Shown here piece after piece: positions 52,380 to 61,579 of a stretch of 64,000 nucleotides of DNA. Under the pieces are notes generated by a model that was not told the origin of the DNA, did not search any database, and saw only the letters and a program-made list of their open reading frames with translations. This DNA comes from Sphingomonas sp. 35-24ZXX (GTDB lineage Bacteria; Pseudomonadota; Alphaproteobacteria; Sphingomonadales; Sphingomonadaceae), in NCBI RefSeq assembly GCF_000786215.1, contig NZ_JROG01000008.1, forward strand, positions 62,001 through 126,000, given 5' to 3'. Made by a program: the position numbers and the translations under genes. How positions within the stretch are numbered: position 1 is the stretch's first letter; the number at the start of each line of letters is the position of its first letter.

Positions 52380-55300
52380 ATGCATATTCGCTATTATCTC
52401 GCAGCCAGTGCGGCTGCGCTCTCGCTGGCTACCGTCATGGCAGCCCCGGCCCACGCCCAGGAAACGACCTCGGCGATCCGTGGTTCCGTCACCGGCGACG
52501 GTGCACCGCTGGCAGGCGCACAGGTTCGCGTGATCCACACCCCGTCGGGCACCGTGTCGAGCTCGACCACCGACGCACAGGGTAACTTCAACGCCAACGG
52601 CCTGCGCATCGGCGGTCCGTTCGTCATTGAAGTGAATGCCGATGGTTACGAGCAGTCGTCGATCACCGACATCTTCCTGCAGGCAGGCCAGCCGCTGCGT
52701 CTGCCGATCGACCTGCAGTCGCAGGCCGTCATCGTCGTGTCGGCGTCGTCGGTTCGCGGCGCGCTGGAAACCAGCAAGGGCCCGATCACCTCGCTTGGCC
52801 GCGAAGAAATCGACGGCGCTGCCTCGGTCAACCGCGACATCCGCGACCTTGCCCGCCGTGACCCGTTCGTCACGATGGACCTGACCAACTCGCGCACCAT
52901 CGAAATCGCGGGCAACAACGGCCGTCTGAACCGCTTCTCGGTTGACGGCGTGCAGTTCTCGGACGATTTCGGCCTCAACAACGGCGGCCTGCCGACCAAC
53001 CGCGGTCCGGTCCCCTTCGACGCGATCGAGCAGTTCTCGGTCAAGGTCGCTCCTTATGACGTCACCGAAGGCGACTTCCAGGGCGGTTCGATCAACGTCG
53101 TGATCCGTTCGGGTTCGAACAGCTTCCATGGCGGCGGCTTCTTCACCTATACCGACGACAGCCTGACCGGCGACCAGACCCGTGCCCGCAACGTCAACCT
53201 GAACTTCGATTCGAAGCAGTATGGCGGCAACATTTCCGGCCCGATCATCAAGGACAAGCTGTTCTTCATGTTCGCGTACGAAAAGACCGAGGAATCGACC
53301 CCGTTCAACATCGGCGTCGGCCCAGGCTTCGGCAGCCAGGTCCCCGGTGTCACACTGGCCCAGATCGATCAGGTCAGCGCGATTGCGCAGAGCGTCTACA
53401 ACTATGACACTTTGGGCATCCTGCAGAACGGCATCGAGGAAGATGAAAAGTTCATCGGCAAGCTCGACTGGAACATCACCGATGGCCATCGTGCATCGCT
53501 GACCTACATCCGCAACGTCGGCAACCGCCAGTTCCAGCAGAACACCTTCGATACCGTGCCGTTCGCCATCGGCTTGCGCTCGAACGGCTATGAGCTGCTC
53601 GAAGAGGTGAACACCGGCGTGTTCCAGCTGAACAGCGAATGGAGCAGCAACTATTCGACCGAATTCCGCGCATCCTATCGCGATTACAATCGCGACCAGA
53701 CGCCTTTCGGTGGCCGCGAGTTTGGTCAGTTCGAAGTCTGCCTTGACCCGAACTCGATCAACATTCCGGGCAACACCAGCCTGACCTGCGGTGGCTCGCG
53801 CGTGTTCTTCGGTCCTGATATTTCACGTCAGGCCAACGACCTGAACACCGAGAACCTCTCGATCGATTTCACCCAGAAGCTGACCGTGGGCGACCACGCG
53901 CTCAAGCTGCTGGTCGGCTATACCGAAATCAGCGTGTTCAACCTGTTCCTGCAGAACTCGCTGGGCAACCTGTATTTCGACTCGATCGCCGACTTCCAGA
54001 ACCGGCGCGCCAGTCGCCTGCGTTATGGCAACGCGGTGCCGAGCCTCGATCCGAACGACGCAGCTGCTTCGTTCGATACTCAGAACTGGACCTTCGCGAT
54101 CCAGGACGACTGGCAGGTCACCGACACGCTGCAGCTGACCTACGGCTTCCGCTACGACCTGTTCAACAACCCGACGCGTCCGCCGCTGAACCCGAACTTC
54201 CTCCAGCGCACCGGCATCACCAACATCGAGACCTTCAACGGTCGCGGTGTCGTGCAGCCGCGCATCGGCTTCACCTGGAAGCCGACCGAGCGTCTGGTCA
54301 TCAATGGCGGTGCCGGCATCTTTGCCGGCGGTACGCCTGACGTGTTCGTGTCGAACAGCTTCTCGAACACCGGCCAGCTGACCAACCAGCTCGATATCCA
54401 GCGCAACACGTCGGCAGCAGGCTGCAACGTGACTGCGACCAACGCTGCAGCGATCTGCTCGGGCGCCCTGAACGGAGTGGCCGGAAACTCGATCGCACCG
54501 GCTGTCGGAGGCTTCCTGGCTACCAACATTGCATCGCTCGCGGCGGCTCCGGTCAACGCCATCGATCCTGACCTCAAGGTCGCCCGCAACCTGCGCGTCA
54601 CTCTGGGCGTCGACTATGAAGCCGATCTCGGCCCGCTGGGCGATGGCTGGCTGTTCGGCATCACCGGTCTCTACGGTCAGCAGATCTATGGCTATGACTG
54701 GGTCGATCTGCGCTCGCGTCCCATCGGCACCCTGCCCGATGGTCGCCTGCGCTACGGCGTGGTCGGTGCAGCATCGACCAACCAGGACCTGCTGATGACC
54801 AACTCGACGCGCGGTCGCTCGTGGATTGGTGCGGCGCGGTTCGAAAAGGCGTTCGACTTCGGCCTGACCATCTCGGGTAGCTACACCCGTTCGGACATCA
54901 AGGACGAGAACGCGCTGACGTCTGCCACCGCAAACTCGCTCTATGGCAACAACGCGTTCTTTGATGGCAACACCGTTGCCTATGGCACCTCGATCTACCA
55001 GATCAAGGACCAGTGGAAGTTCGGTTTCGACTTCAACAAGGCGCTGTTCGATGACGAGCACAAGACCCGCTTCAGCCTGTTCGGCGAATATCGTTCGGGC
55101 CGTCCGTACAGCATCACCATGGACGACAACAGCGGCGGCCGTCTGGCCCTGCTGGGAACAGTGGGCAATGCCCAGCGCGCCCTGCTGTACATCCCGACCG
55201 CAGGTGTCGACCCGCGCGTGACGTTCGCAACGCCTGCCGTCCAGGCAGCGTTCGACGCGGCTGTCGCCGGCCTTGGCCTCGAGAAGTATCGTGGACGGGT

Positions 55301-55628
55301 GATCCCCAAGAACACGCAGCAGTCGCCTGACTTCTTCAAGATCGACCTTCACGTCGAACAAGAACTGCCGCTGCTGTTCGGATCGAAGCTTTCGGTGTTT
55401 GCCGATATCGAAAACGTGCTGAACATGATCAACAAGGATTGGGGCTCGCTGCGTCAGGTGGCCTTCCCGCAGACCGCTCCGCTGGTGACCGCATCGTGCG
55501 CAACGCCCACCGCGGGCGGCGCGAGCTGCGCGCAGTACCGTTACAACACGGTCACCCTGCCGAACGAGGCTTTGGTGTCGATCCCGTCGCTCTACCAGAT
55601 CCGTCTGGGCGTGCGCGTGAAGTTCTAA
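52380..55628 (+). CDS. TonB-dependent receptor with N-terminal carboxypeptidase-regulatory domain (Oar-like)
   Basis: A 1082-residue outer-membrane protein. The signal peptide ends ...MAAPAHAQ (about residue 27). A CarboxypepD_reg-like beta domain covers about 30-115 (SAIRGSVTGDGAPLAGAQVRV), then a plug (about 120-260, with IDGAASVNRDIRDLARRDPF and FQGGSINVVIRSGSNSFHGG) and a large barrel ending in VRVKF. The architecture matches Oar/OmpA-related receptors whose ligands are mostly unknown; protein or peptide uptake is often proposed. Codon choice is more biased than in its neighbours, suggesting high expression. Monocistronic, with its own terminator. Confidence 0.92.
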   Translation: MHIRYYLAASAAALSLATVMAAPAHAQETTSAIRGSVTGDGAPLAGAQVRVIHTPSGTVSSSTTDAQGNFNANGLRIGGPFVIEVNADGYEQSSITDIFLQAGQPLRLPIDLQSQAVIVVSASSVRGALETSKGPITSLGREEIDGAASVNRDIRDLARRDPFVTMDLTNSRTIEIAGNNGRLNRFSVDGVQFSDDFGLNNGGLPTNRGPVPFDAIEQFSVKVAPYDVTEGDFQGGSINVVIRSGSNSFHGGGFFTYTDDSLTGDQTRARNVNLNFDSKQYGGNISGPIIKDKLFFMFAYEKTEESTPFNIGVGPGFGSQVPGVTLAQIDQVSAIAQSVYNYDTLGILQNGIEEDEKFIGKLDWNITDGHRASLTYIRNVGNRQFQQNTFDTVPFAIGLRSNGYELLEEVNTGVFQLNSEWSSNYSTEFRASYRDYNRDQTPFGGREFGQFEVCLDPNSINIPGNTSLTCGGSRVFFGPDISRQANDLNTENLSIDFTQKLTVGDHALKLLVGYTEISVFNLFLQNSLGNLYFDSIADFQNRRASRLRYGNAVPSLDPNDAAASFDTQNWTFAIQDDWQVTDTLQLTYGFRYDLFNNPTRPPLNPNFLQRTGITNIETFNGRGVVQPRIGFTWKPTERLVINGGAGIFAGGTPDVFVSNSFSNTGQLTNQLDIQRNTSAAGCNVTATNAAAICSGALNGVAGNSIAPAVGGFLATNIASLAAAPVNAIDPDLKVARNLRVTLGVDYEADLGPLGDGWLFGITGLYGQQIYGYDWVDLRSRPIGTLPDGRLRYGVVGAASTNQDLLMTNSTRGRSWIGAARFEKAFDFGLTISGSYTRSDIKDENALTSATANSLYGNNAFFDGNTVAYGTSIYQIKDQWKFGFDFNKALFDDEHKTRFSLFGEYRSGRPYSITMDDNSGGRLALLGTVGNAQRALLYIPTAGVDPRVTFATPAVQAAFDAAVAGLGLEKYRGRVIPKNTQQSPDFFKIDLHVEQELPLLFGSKLSVFADIENVLNMINKDWGSLRQVAFPQTAPLVTASCATPTAGGASCAQYRYNTVTLPNEALVSIPSLYQIRLGVRVKF

Positions 55629-55660
55629 GTCCAACCTATTCCCTTCATGGGAGAGGATCG

Positions 55661-55693
55661 GGGCGCGGTGGTTTCGGCCATCGCGCCCTTTTT
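55661..55693 (+). terminator. Intrinsic terminator after Oar-like receptor gene
   Basis: An 11-pair stem from GGGCGCGGTGG (55661-55671) with CCATCGCGCCC (55678-55688, one G-T wobble), loop TTTCGG, followed by TTTTTC. Confidence 0.85.
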
Positions 55694-55730
55694 CTTGGCG
55701 CTTAAGACCGCATAGCGCGGCCACAAAAAA

Positions 55731-55764
55731 CCCCCGGTTCCGTGTCTGGAACCGGGGGCTTTTT
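55731..55764. terminator. Bidirectional terminator between receptor gene and thrS
   Basis: A perfect 11-bp stem CCCCCGGTTCC (55731-55741) with GGAACCGGGGG (55748-55758). It is flanked by A-run (left) and T-run (right), so it can stop the minus-strand thrS transcript and any readthrough on the plus strand. Confidence 0.9.
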
Positions 55765-55786
55765 GCATTCGGATGATGTGCTGATC

Positions 55787-57784
55787 TCAGCCCTTGAGAT
55801 CGGGCGGCAGCGCCTCGCTCTTAAGCATTGCCACCACCTCATCGAGGCTGAGGAACTGCTGTTGCTGCTCGCCCAGGCGGCGCAGCGCCACGGTGCGCTT
55901 TTCGGCCTCCTGCTTGCCGACGACCAGGATGTTGGGCACCCGGCCCACCGAATGCTCGCGCACCTTGTAGTTGATCTTCTCGTTGCGCAGATCCTCCTCG
56001 ACGCGGATTCCCGCCGCCTGAAGCGCCGCAACGACTTCGCGCGCGTAATCGTCGGCATCGGACACGATCGTCGCGACCACCGCCTGCACCGGCGCGAGCC
56101 AGAGCGGGAATTTGCCCGCATAATGCTCGATCAGGATGCCGATGAACCGCTCGTAGCTGCCCAGGATCGCGCGGTGCAGCATGATCGGGCGGTGGCGGTT
56201 GCCATCCTCGGCGATATAGCCGGCGTCCAATCGCTCGGGCAGCACGGTGTCGGTCTGGATCGTGCCGACCTGCCAGGTGCGGCCGATGGCGTCGGTGAGG
56301 TGGAATTCCAGCTTGGGCGCATAGAACGCGCCTTCGCCGGGCAGCTCTTCCCAGCCCCATTCTTCGGTGTTGCGTCCCGTCGCGGCGACGGCATCGCGCA
56401 TCGACTGTTCGGACCAGTCCCACATTTCATCCGAGCCGAACCGCTTTTCGGGGCGCAGCGCGAGCTTGATGGCATAATCGCCAAAGCCCAGATCCTTGTA
56501 GACGACATCGAGCAGATCGCAGAACTTGCTGATCTCGTCGACCAGCTGGTCCTCGCGGCAGAAGATGTGCGCATCGTCCTGCGTGAACTGGCGCACGCGC
56601 ATCAGCCCGTGCAGCGCGCCGTGCGGCTCGTTGCGGTGGCAGCAGCCCATTTCAGCGAGGCGCAGCGGCAGGTCGCGATAGCTCTTGATGCCCTGGCGGA
56701 AGATCAGGACATGCGCGGGGCAGTTCATCGGCTTCAAGGCCATCCAGGCGGCGTCGTTCGACACCACCGGGCCCTCGTCCTCGGTATTGGGCACCTCGTC
56801 GGGGATGACGAACATGTTCTCGCGATACTTGCCCCAGTGCCCGGACTGCTCCCACTGGCGCGCGTCCATCACCTGCGGGGTCTTCACCTCCAGATACCCG
56901 GCGGCATCCAGCCTGCGGCGCATGTACGCCTCCAGCGCGCGATAGATCACGAAGCCGCGCGGGTGCCAGAACACCGATCCATGCGCTTCGGCCTGAAGGT
57001 GGAACAGGTCCATCTCTGCACCGATCTTGCGATGGTCGCGCTTGGCCGCTTCCTCGAGCCGCACCAGATGCGCTTCGAGCTGCTTCTTGTTGAGCCAGCC
57101 GGTGCCATAGATGCGGCTCAATTGCGGATTGCGCTGATCGCCGCGCCAGTACGCGCCCGATACCCGCGTCAGCTTGAAGGCCTGGGGATCAAGACGACCG
57201 GTCGAGGCGAGATGGGGCCCACGGCACATGTCCATCCAGTCGTCACCCGACCAGTAGACGGTGATCTCGTCGCCCTGCGGCAGCTCGGCGGCCCATTCGG
57301 CCTTGAACGTCTCGCCCTGCTCCGCCCAGCGCGCGATCAGCGCGTCGCGCTCCCACACTTCGCGGCGCAAGGGCTTGTTGGCGGCGATGATGCGGCGCAT
57401 CTCGGCCTCGATGACGGGCAGGTCCTCGTCGGTGAACGGACGCTCCTTCGGCGCGAAGTCGTAATAGAAACCGTCGTCGGTCGAGGGCCCGAAGGTGATC
57501 TGCGTGCCCGGGAACAGGGTCTGCACCGCTTCGGCCAGGATATGCGCGAAATCGTGCCGCGCCAGCTCCAGCGCGTCGGCCTCGTCCTTTGCCGTGACCA
57601 AAGCCAGCTGCGCATCGCCGGTGAACGGCCGCGTGATATCGCGCAATTCGCCATCGACCCGCGCGGCGATCGCCGCCTTGGCAAGGCCCGGGCCGATCGC
57701 GGCGGCGACATCTGCCGGAGTCGATCCCTCGGGCATTTCGCGCACCGAGCCATCGGGCAGGCTGATCTTCAGAAGCTGGACCAT
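55787..57784 (-). CDS. thrS: Threonyl-tRNA synthetase
   Basis: A 665-residue class II synthetase charging tRNA-Thr. In order: the N-terminal TGS domain (1-60), the editing domain with the HxxxH-type site [11 protein letters not shown] (about 75-85) and the tRNA_SAD part, then the catalytic core with zinc ligands around [10 protein letters not shown], the motif 2 loop [25 protein letters not shown], and the anticodon-binding domain from about 555. Start ATG at 57784 follows AGGAAAG. It is preceded by a 216-base leader containing a Thr-rich peptide and an attenuator-like set of stems. infC is not adjacent downstream. Confidence 0.97.
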   Translation of the reverse strand: MVQLLKISLPDGSVREMPEGSTPADVAAAIGPGLAKAAIAARVDGELRDITRPFTGDAQLALVTAKDEADALELARHDFAHILAEAVQTLFPGTQITFGPSTDDGFYYDFAPKERPFTDEDLPVIEAEMRRIIAANKPLRREVWERDALIARWAEQGETFKAEWAAELPQGDEITVYWSGDDWMDMCRGPHLASTGRLDPQAFKLTRVSGAYWRGDQRNPQLSRIYGTGWLNKKQLEAHLVRLEEAAKRDHRKIGAEMDLFHLQAEAHGSVFWHPRGFVIYRALEAYMRRRLDAAGYLEVKTPQVMDARQWEQSGHWGKYRENMFVIPDEVPNTEDEGPVVSNDAAWMALKPMNCPAHVLIFRQGIKSYRDLPLRLAEMGCCHRNEPHGALHGLMRVRQFTQDDAHIFCREDQLVDEISKFCDLLDVVYKDLGFGDYAIKLALRPEKRFGSDEMWDWSEQSMRDAVAATGRNTEEWGWEELPGEGAFYAPKLEFHLTDAIGRTWQVGTIQTDTVLPERLDAGYIAEDGNRHRPIMLHRAILGSYERFIGILIEHYAGKFPLWLAPVQAVVATIVSDADDYAREVVAALQAAGIRVEEDLRNEKINYKVREHSVGRVPNILVVGKQEAEKRTVALRRLGEQQQQFLSLDEVVAMLKSEALPPDLKG

Positions 57785-57893
57785 CGCATTGTCTTTCCTG
57801 TCGCGTGATGCTGCGCCATGGCACAATCCGGCGCAGCCCAAAAGGGGTTCCCGGCGTCCGTGATGTGAGGAAGTGCGTGGGGCCCGACGCCAA

Positions 57894-57946
57894 AGCCACC
57901 CGCACCCGGGTGGCTGGCAATCGCGCAATCAGCCCGCGACCACCCG
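57894..57946 (-). promoter_or_regulatory. Attenuator stems in the thrS leader
   Basis: On the minus strand, segment 2 (CGGGTGG, 57946-57940, just before the leader stop) can pair with segment 3 (CCACCCG, 57913-57907). Segment 3 can instead form an 8-bp terminator-like hairpin, AGCCACCC (57915-57908) with GGGTGGCT (57901-57894), loop of six, then TTT. Segment 1 (ACCAC at 57967-57963, inside Thr codons) can pair with segment 2 (GTGGT). The three exclusive pairings are the standard attenuation layout. The U-run is short, so termination may be partial. Confidence 0.65.
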
Positions 57947-58000
57947 CCCCCGGTTGCCCGGAGTGGTGCTAGTCGTGGCTGTCGTGCCGATGCTCGCCAT
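57929..58000 (-). CDS. Threonine-rich leader peptide of thrS
   Basis: A 23-codon frame, MASIGTTATTSTTPGNRGRVVAG, with six Thr codons in eight positions (codons 6-13), using ACG, ACA, ACT and ACC so all Thr-tRNA pools are sensed. It ends 14 bases before the terminator-like hairpin and 144 bases before thrS. No ribosome binding site precedes the ATG, but a promoter places the transcription start on the A of the ATG, so it is probably read as a leaderless message, as known for rhizobial trpL. The role is inferred from content and position. Confidence 0.7.
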   Translation of the reverse strand: MASIGTTATTSTTPGNRGRVVAG

Positions 58001-58006
58001 GCCGCG

Positions 58007-58035
58007 AGTATAGCGGGGATCAGGCGGCGAGTCAC
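58007..58035 (-). promoter_or_regulatory. Promoter of the thrS leader transcript
   Basis: On the minus strand GTGACT (58035-58030), a 17-base spacer and TATACT (58012-58007) form a good sigma70-type promoter. Six bases then precede the leader ATG at 58000, so initiation would fall on the start codon. Confidence 0.6.
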
Positions 58036-58105
58036 TAGGGGGGAGTTGAGCCGCCCCTCCCCATCCCGAAAACGACAAGCGTCCCAATCCTTTTATCAAG
58101 GACCC

Positions 58106-58134
58106 TTGACATCTCGAATTCAAAAAGACAATGT
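58106..58134 (+). promoter_or_regulatory. Candidate promoter for the membrane protein-XRE pair
   Basis: TTGACA (58106-58111), a 17-base spacer and CAATGT (58129-58134), a perfect -35 with a poor -10. TTGACAT recurs at 58159-58165 over the downstream start codon, and GACAT/ATGTC form an inverted pair around the spacer, possible sites for the encoded XRE protein. Confidence 0.4.
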
Positions 58135-58163
58135 CCCTTTACATCGAATCGAGGGAGCTTGAC

Positions 58164-58568
58164 ATGAAATCGCGCGCCAAAATGCCCGGCTATATGCGCC
58201 GCTATACCGCGCGGCTGCTGCTGTTCATGGGGGCCTATATGGCGATCCTGACCGGAAGCCTGCTGTTTGCCAACAATGGCGGTGACCATGGCCAGGGCAC
58301 GCTCATCGGGCTCGCGCTGATCAGTGCCTTCCCGATCATCGGCGTCTTCTGGGCGATCTTCCGGCTGCTGGTCGAGGCGGATGACGAATATCAGCGGCTG
58401 CTGATGGTCAAGCAGACGCTGCTCGCCACCGCGCTGACGCTGGCCGTCGTCACCGTCTGGCAGTTCCTGCAGGTGTTCGATGTGCTGGAGACCGGGCCGC
58501 AATGGATGGGGGCGATCTGGTTCGGCATGCTGGGCGTGGCCGCACCGGTCGTGCGGTGGCGGGCATGA
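58164..58568 (+). CDS. Four-helix membrane protein paired with XRE regulator
   Basis: A 134-residue inner-membrane protein with about four hydrophobic segments (LLLFMGAYMAILTGSLLFA, LIGLALISAFPIIGVFWAIF, TLLATALTLAVVTVWQFLQ, WMGAIWFGMLGVAAPVV) and the loop VEADDEYQRLLMVKQ. ATG at 58164 has GAGGGAG at ideal distance; the in-frame ATG at 58131 lies within the promoter. It overlaps the XRE gene by four bases. Such pairs are common in sphingomonads; the function is unknown. Confidence 0.82.
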   Translation: MKSRAKMPGYMRRYTARLLLFMGAYMAILTGSLLFANNGGDHGQGTLIGLALISAFPIIGVFWAIFRLLVEADDEYQRLLMVKQTLLATALTLAVVTVWQFLQVFDVLETGPQWMGAIWFGMLGVAAPVVRWRA

Positions 58569-58756
58569 AGAACCGCCTGAAGGTGCTGCGCGCCGAGCGT
58601 GACTGGACGCAAGGCGACCTCGCCGACGCGCTGGAGATTTCGCGGCAGAGCATCAACGCGATCGAGACCGGCAAGTACGACCCCTCGCTCCCACTCGCCT
58701 TCCGCATTGCCGATCTGTTCGAACTGCCGATCGAGGCGATCTTCCTGCGCGACTGA
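58565..58756 (+). CDS. XRE-family transcriptional regulator (short, YozG/Cro-like)
   Basis: A 63-residue stand-alone helix-turn-helix protein. The HTH is TQGDLADALEISRQSINAIETGKYDPSLPLAFRIADLF, almost the whole protein. The ending LPIEAIFLRD is typical of this short clade found next to membrane proteins. It begins inside the preceding gene's stop (ATGA) and probably regulates the pair. Confidence 0.92.
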   Translation: MKNRLKVLRAERDWTQGDLADALEISRQSINAIETGKYDPSLPLAFRIADLFELPIEAIFLRD

Positions 58757-58807
58757 CTCTGGCGGCGCGCGCCTGTCTTCCCGCTATCGAAAACGAAGGA
58801 GCCTGTC

Positions 58808-59725
58808 ATGAAGACCCTTTTGCGCGCTGCTCTTGCGGCGGCAGCCCTGTCGGCCGCGCTCGCTATGCCGGCCTTTGGCCGGATGTCCGAAACAGCGCCC
58901 CCTGCCCCCACCGCGCCTGCCGAACGAGCCCGCTTGACCGTGAGCGTGATCGGCAATGGCCCCGATGTCATCCTCATCCCCGGCCTCGCCAGCCCGCGCC
59001 GTGTCTGGGACAGGACGGCCGAGCAGCTCAAGGGACGGTATCGCCTGCATCTGGTGCAGATACGAGGCTTTGGCGATGATGCGGCCGCCAATGCCAGCGG
59101 CCCGGTGCTGGAGCCGTTCGTCGATGACCTGGCGGGCTATATCCGCGATTCGGGGCTCGAAAAGCCAGCAATCATCGGTCATTCCATGGGCGGGCTGACT
59201 GCCGCGATGATCGCTGCGCGCTACCCCGGTCTGCTGGGCCGGGTGTTGATCGAGGATAGCCTGCCATTCATCGGCCTGATTTTTTCGCCCTTGGCGACGA
59301 TCGATGCGGTGCGTCCGCAGGCCGATGCCCTGCTCAAGGCCGCACTGGCGGCAGGGCCGCAACCGCAAAATCCGGATGATCCGATGTTGGCGACGATGTC
59401 CGCCACGCCCGAGGGCCGCAAGCAGGTGATGCAATGGAGCGCGCAGGCAGACTATCGCGTGACCGCGCAGCTGTTCCACGATGTCCTGCTTACTGACATC
59501 CGCCCTGAACTGGCCCGCATCCAGACCCCGGTGACCGTGCTTTACCCCCATGACACCGTGGTGGGTCCCGTCGCCTATGTCGACAGCCTCTATGCCGGGG
59601 CTTATGCGGGTCTCGCCGGGGTGACGCTGAAGCGGATCGATGGCAGCCGCCACTTCATCAAGCTGGACCAGCCCGAACGGTTTTCCGAGGCGGTCGAGGC
59701 CTTTCTGGCGGACCATGGTGGCTAA
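58808..59725 (+). CDS. Exported alpha/beta hydrolase
   Basis: A 305-residue alpha/beta-hydrolase with a signal peptide (LLRAALAAAALSAALAMPAFG). The oxyanion region is VILIPGLASPRRVWD, the nucleophile elbow GHSMGG places S126, and the catalytic His is in IDGSRHFIKLDQP near the end. The Asp is probably in YPHDTVVGP. The substrate is unknown; a periplasmic esterase is likely. Confidence 0.85.
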   Translation: MKTLLRAALAAAALSAALAMPAFGRMSETAPPAPTAPAERARLTVSVIGNGPDVILIPGLASPRRVWDRTAEQLKGRYRLHLVQIRGFGDDAAANASGPVLEPFVDDLAGYIRDSGLEKPAIIGHSMGGLTAAMIAARYPGLLGRVLIEDSLPFIGLIFSPLATIDAVRPQADALLKAALAAGPQPQNPDDPMLATMSATPEGRKQVMQWSAQADYRVTAQLFHDVLLTDIRPELARIQTPVTVLYPHDTVVGPVAYVDSLYAGAYAGLAGVTLKRIDGSRHFIKLDQPERFSEAVEAFLADHGG

Positions 59726-59850
59726 GACCCATGACACCAGGCATCGCTCGCCGCTCGGTCCGCCGGGATGACAGTTTACAACGCTGATCCCTCGACTTGA
59801 GCTTCGCGCCCCGGCTATAGCGATGCACGATATTTGCATCAGGGGAGCGC

Positions 59851-61440
59851 ATGGCCATGTCCGATATCTTTCTGGGTCTGGGCGGGGGCGAGCGGCAAAA
59901 CCTGGGGCTCGCGCGTGCCAATCGCCACGGCATGGTCGCAGGCGCCACCGGTACCGGCAAGACGGTAACATTGCAGGGCATTGCCGAGAGCTTTTCTGCG
60001 GCAGGCGTTCCGGTGTTCGTCGCGGACGTGAAGGGCGATCTGGCCGGGATCGCGATGCCCGGGTCGCCGACGCACAAGGCACACGAGAAGCTGGTCGCGC
60101 GCGCCGCCGAAATCGGGCTGGAGGGCTTTGCCTATTCGGACAATCCGGCGATCTTCTGGGATCTGTATGGCGAACAGGGCCACCCGATCCGCACCACGAT
60201 CAGCGAGATGGGACCGCTGCTGCTCGCGCGGCTGATGGGATTGAACGACACGCAGGAGGGCGTGCTCAACATCGCCTTCCGCTATGCCGACGAACAGGGG
60301 CTGCTGCTGCTCGATCTGGCCGATCTGCAGTCGGTGCTCGCCTATACAGCCGAGAATGCGGCCGATCTGTCTGCGCGCTTCGGCAATGTCACCAAGGCCA
60401 GCGTCGGCACCATCCAGCGCCAACTGCTCCAGCTCGAAAGCCAGGGCGCCGGCCAGTTCTTTGGCGAGCCGGCGCTGGAGATCGACGATTTCCTGTGCTG
60501 CGATGATCAGGGGCGAGGCTATATCAACGTGCTCGCCGCCGACAAGCTGATGCAGAGCCCCAAGCTGTATGCCACCTTCCTGCTGTGGCTGCTGTCCGAG
60601 CTGTTCGAGACGCTGCCCGAGGTGGGTGATCCCGAGAAGCCCAAGCTCGTCTTCTTCTTCGACGAGGCGCATCTGCTGTTCGACGACGTGCCCAAGGCGC
60701 TGGAGGAGAAGATCGAGCAGGTCGTGCGCCTGATCCGCTCGAAGGGCGTGGGCGTCTATTTCATCACCCAGAACCCGATCGATATTCCCGAGAAGGTCGC
60801 TGGCCAGCTCGGCAACCGGGTGCAGCACGCGCTGCGCGCCTTTACCCCGCGCGACCAGAAGGCGATCAAGGCTGCGGCAGATACCTTCCGCATCAACCCC
60901 GATCTCGATGTCGAGACCGCGATCACCGAGCTGAAGACCGGCGAGGCTCTGGTCTCGACATTGCTCGAGGACGGGTCGCCATCGATCACCCAGCGCACGC
61001 TGATCCGGCCGCCGCGCTCGCGGCTGGGGCCGCTGACGCCGAAGGAGCGCGCGATCATCCAGTCGGTCTCGCCCTATGACGGCAAGTACGACACGCGGGC
61101 GGAGCGCGAATCGGCGATGGAGGTGCTGGCGCAAAAGGCCGCCGATGCCGCAGCCGTTGCCGAGGAGGTCGAAGCGAAGGGCAAGGACGAGGTCGCCAAG
61201 TCGCCGCGCAAGACGACATCGATCTGGGCCAAGGCGGGCAATGCCGCGGCAGGCGCGGCCGCCGCTTCGGCCGGCGCGGTGATCGCAGGGGCGATTCGCG
61301 GCAAGAAAAGCAGCGCCAAGCCCGTCTCCACCGCCGCCGGTGCGGCCGTGGGCACGGTCGCGACCGAACTCGGCAAGGCGTTCGGCTTCCCCGGCCTCGG
61401 CCGCTTCGCGCGAAACCTGCTGGGCGGGTTGATGCGTTAG
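59851..61440 (+). CDS. HerA-like ATPase (DUF853 family)
   Basis: A 529-residue FtsK/HerA-superfamily P-loop ATPase. Walker A GATGTGKT is at 31-38, followed by [17 protein letters not shown]. Walker B is [14 protein letters not shown], and the arginine region [19 protein letters not shown] comes after. Residues from about 440 form an Ala/Lys/Gly-rich tail with a possible amphipathic or membrane-contacting helix ([16 protein letters not shown]). HerA proteins translocate DNA with NurA; no nurA is near. The ATG could be 59851 or 59857. Confidence 0.9.
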   Translation: MAMSDIFLGLGGGERQNLGLARANRHGMVAGATGTGKTVTLQGIAESFSAAGVPVFVADVKGDLAGIAMPGSPTHKAHEKLVARAAEIGLEGFAYSDNPAIFWDLYGEQGHPIRTTISEMGPLLLARLMGLNDTQEGVLNIAFRYADEQGLLLLDLADLQSVLAYTAENAADLSARFGNVTKASVGTIQRQLLQLESQGAGQFFGEPALEIDDFLCCDDQGRGYINVLAADKLMQSPKLYATFLLWLLSELFETLPEVGDPEKPKLVFFFDEAHLLFDDVPKALEEKIEQVVRLIRSKGVGVYFITQNPIDIPEKVAGQLGNRVQHALRAFTPRDQKAIKAAADTFRINPDLDVETAITELKTGEALVSTLLEDGSPSITQRTLIRPPRSRLGPLTPKERAIIQSVSPYDGKYDTRAERESAMEVLAQKAADAAAVAEEVEAKGKDEVAKSPRKTTSIWAKAGNAAAGAAAASAGAVIAGAIRGKKSSAKPVSTAAGAAVGTVATELGKAFGFPGLGRFARNLLGGLMR

Positions 61441-61472
61441 CGAGTCGCGCTACCCAGCTCAGGCTCCCACAT

Positions 61473-61553
61473 CGTCACCCCCGCGAAGGCGGGGGTCCCG
61501 CTATGCCGCTCAGGACAAAATGAAGCGGGATTCCCGCGTTCGCGGGAATGACG
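61473..61553. repeat. Intergenic inverted repeat, type D (29-bp arms)
   Basis: Arms at 61473-61501 and 61525-61553 are imperfect reverse complements. Each arm contains its own small hairpin (CCCCCGCGAAGGCGGGGG and TTCCCGCGTTCGCGGGAA). The consensus is a widespread repeat in alphaproteobacteria. It stands between the convergent HerA-like and CBS genes and could serve as a two-way transcription stop. Confidence 0.75.
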
Positions 61554-61579
61554 AGCCTTTGGCTAGACCTGAAAACGCC

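Noticed and set aside
55742-57808. 688-codon plus-strand frame opposite thrS
   Set aside because: Antisense shadow of thrS, with a start overlapping the bidirectional terminator and no domain.
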